A model generated the notes under the pieces. That model was not told the origin of the DNA, searched no databases, and saw nothing but the letters and a program-made list of their open reading frames with translations. A stretch of 5,885 nucleotides of DNA, taken from assembly GCA_030740315.1 (NCBI GenBank), contig JASLXN010000098.1, positions 1 through 5,885 of the forward strand, read 5' to 3'. Shown piece by piece: positions 4,770 through 5,885 of the stretch (position 1 is its first letter; the number at the start of each line of letters is the position of its first letter). The translations under genes were made by a program, and so were the position numbers. This stretch comes from Dehalococcoidia bacterium. Lineage in GTDB: Bacteria > Chloroflexota > Dehalococcoidia > JACVQG01 > JAHKAY01.

Positions 4770-5885
4770 CTATCCCAGCACCCCCTGGCTCCTTAGTCCT
4801 CCGATATCCGCCTTGGAGAAGCCTGCCTCGTTCAATACTTCATCCGTGTGGGTGCCCAGAGGAACACCTAAGTGTCGCACACTGGCCGGGGTGCCCGAAA
4901 GCTTGATGGGGAAGCCAAGCTGCTGCACCTTGCCCGCTGAGGGGTGGTCAAACTCCATAATCATCTGGCGGTGCACAACCTGCGGGTTCCTAATGGCCTC
5001 GTCCACATAATTTACCGGTCCCGTGCACACATTCTTGTCCCTAAAGAAATCAAACCACTCTTCGCGTGTCTTGGAGGCGAAGAGCGGGGCCAGCTCAGCG
5101 ACGATGCTGTCCTTCTCCGCGCCAGTAGCCTTGTGCTTTTCCATCAGTTCTTCGCGGCCTATGGCCTTGCACAGGTTGTCCCAGAGGTGTTTCTCGGCGC
5201 AGGCGATGGTGTAGTACTCGCCGTCGCTGCACTTGAACACTTGGGCCCATACCGCTCCGCCGGTTGTTCGGCTCACTCCCCGCTTCGGGACCGTGCCTGT
5301 GAGTAGATAGCTGCCAATCTCCGTCACCATCACCGACATCACACCGTCTGTATAGGATATGTCTACCAACTGGCCCTCCCCCGTCTTCTCACGGGCAACG
5401 AGGGCGGTAAGTATGCCGATAGCGGCGTGGAGCCCGCACCCGGCCATATCGGCCACATAGTTACTGGGGAAAACCGGGGGGCCATCCTTGGGGCCTACCA
5501 GAGAAAGGGCGCCGGCGATGCCGATGTAGTTCATATCGTGTGCCGGGAGGTTTGCATACGGGCCGTCCTGACCGAAACCGCTGCAAGCGCAGTAAATCAG
5601 CCGGGGGTTTATCTCCTTGAGTGTGTCGTAGTCGCAGTTGAGGCGTGCCATCACGCCGGGGCGGCTATTCTCCACCAAGATATCCGCGTCCTCCACAAGG
5701 CGGTGGAGCACCTTCTGGGCGGCTGGTTTCTTCAGGTCTAGGACAATGCTTTTCTTGTTACGGTCGGGGGCAAAAAAGGCAGCGTACTTCTCAGAGGCCG
5801 GGTGGATCTCGGCGCTGCTCTCGGTGGGCGAGGGGGGGTCCACTTTGATAATCTGAGCGCCGAGGTCCCCCCGGAACATGGCCCC
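4770..5885 (-). CDS. Family III CoA-transferase superfamily (CaiB/BaiF), likely alpha-methylacyl-CoA racemase-type; 5'-truncated by window edge
   Basis: The protein belongs to the CaiB/BaiF superfamily, which contains formyl-CoA transferase, FldA-type CoA-transferases and alpha-methylacyl-CoA racemase (AMACR). The frame runs off the right edge: FRGDLGAQIIKVDPP matches the segment after the usual N-terminal 'AGP' motif, so about 25 residues are missing and the ATG at 5879 is internal. Numbering from that Met, AHDMNY holds H114, NYVADMAG holds D144 and IACAEKHLW holds E229. These align with His122, Asp152 and Glu237 of human AMACR, with the same His-Asp spacing of 30. The nucleophilic Asp of true transferases (Asp169 in formyl-CoA transferase) is the same D144. 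NPRLIYCACSGFGQDGPY and TREEWFDFF are also superfamily hallmarks. Transferases more often have GFD or GYD where HDMNY stands, so racemase or epimerase activity on a 2-substituted acyl-CoA is favoured but not proven. It is upstream of, and probably co-transcribed with, the CNCCQCCC gene. Confidence 0.9.
   Translation of the reverse strand, partial: GAMFRGDLGAQIIKVDPPSPTESSAEIHPASEKYAAFFAPDRNKKSIVLDLKKPAAQKVLHRLVEDADILVENSRPGVMARLNCDYDTLKEINPRLIYCACSGFGQDGPYANLPAHDMNYIGIAGALSLVGPKDGPPVFPSNYVADMAGCGLHAAIGILTALVAREKTGEGQLVDISYTDGVMSVMVTEIGSYLLTGTVPKRGVSRTTGGAVWAQVFKCSDGEYYTIACAEKHLWDNLCKAIGREELMEKHKATGAEKDSIVAELAPLFASKTREEWFDFFRDKNVCTGPVNYVDEAIRNPQVVHRQMIMEFDHPSAGKVQQLGFPIKLSGTPASVRHLGVPLGTHTDEVLNEAGFSKADIGGLRSQGVLG

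Overview
The window looks like part of an anaerobic bacterial chromosome with high G+C. It carries five protein genes, all from families linked to oxygen-sensitive iron-sulfur chemistry or CoA-thioester metabolism. Three things suggest a strict anaerobe that ferments or respires organic or aromatic acids: a benzoyl-CoA reductase/2-hydroxyacyl-CoA dehydratase type subunit, a LutB-LutA (LdhH-like) fusion, and very cysteine-rich small proteins. Frequent ATA codons, a TTG start and G/C-run palindromes between genes would suit a Chloroflexota (Dehalococcoidia-like) or desulfobacterial genome. The lineage is inference and cannot be fixed from this sequence.

Layout: two convergent blocks. On the + strand, a dehydratase/reductase subunit (cut by the left edge, ending at 1111) is followed after 14 bases by a 707-residue LUD/ferredoxin/CCG-domain protein (1126-3249), probably in one operon. 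On the - strand, reading from the right edge, there is a family III CoA-transferase/racemase-type enzyme (start outside the window, ending at 4770). After 37 bases comes a 180-residue protein with a CNCCQCCC iron-sulfur motif (4731-4189). A 355-base gene-free gap with hairpin and G-run structure follows, then a 140-residue cysteine-containing protein that resembles the TIGR04076 family (3833-3411). The blocks meet at about 3250-3410, where there are palindromes, a hairpin and short tandem repeats.

How they may work together (inference): 2-hydroxyacyl-CoA dehydratases and benzoyl-CoA reductases need low-potential electrons and CoA-activated substrates. The LUD/CCG protein is a plausible electron carrier or 2-hydroxyacid oxidase subunit for the + block. 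The - block enzyme belongs to the superfamily that supplies or epimerises acyl-CoAs, and its residues fit an alpha-methylacyl-CoA racemase better than a plain CoA-transferase. The two small cysteine proteins are the least characterised parts of the window. No mobile element, CRISPR array, tRNA or rRNA was seen.
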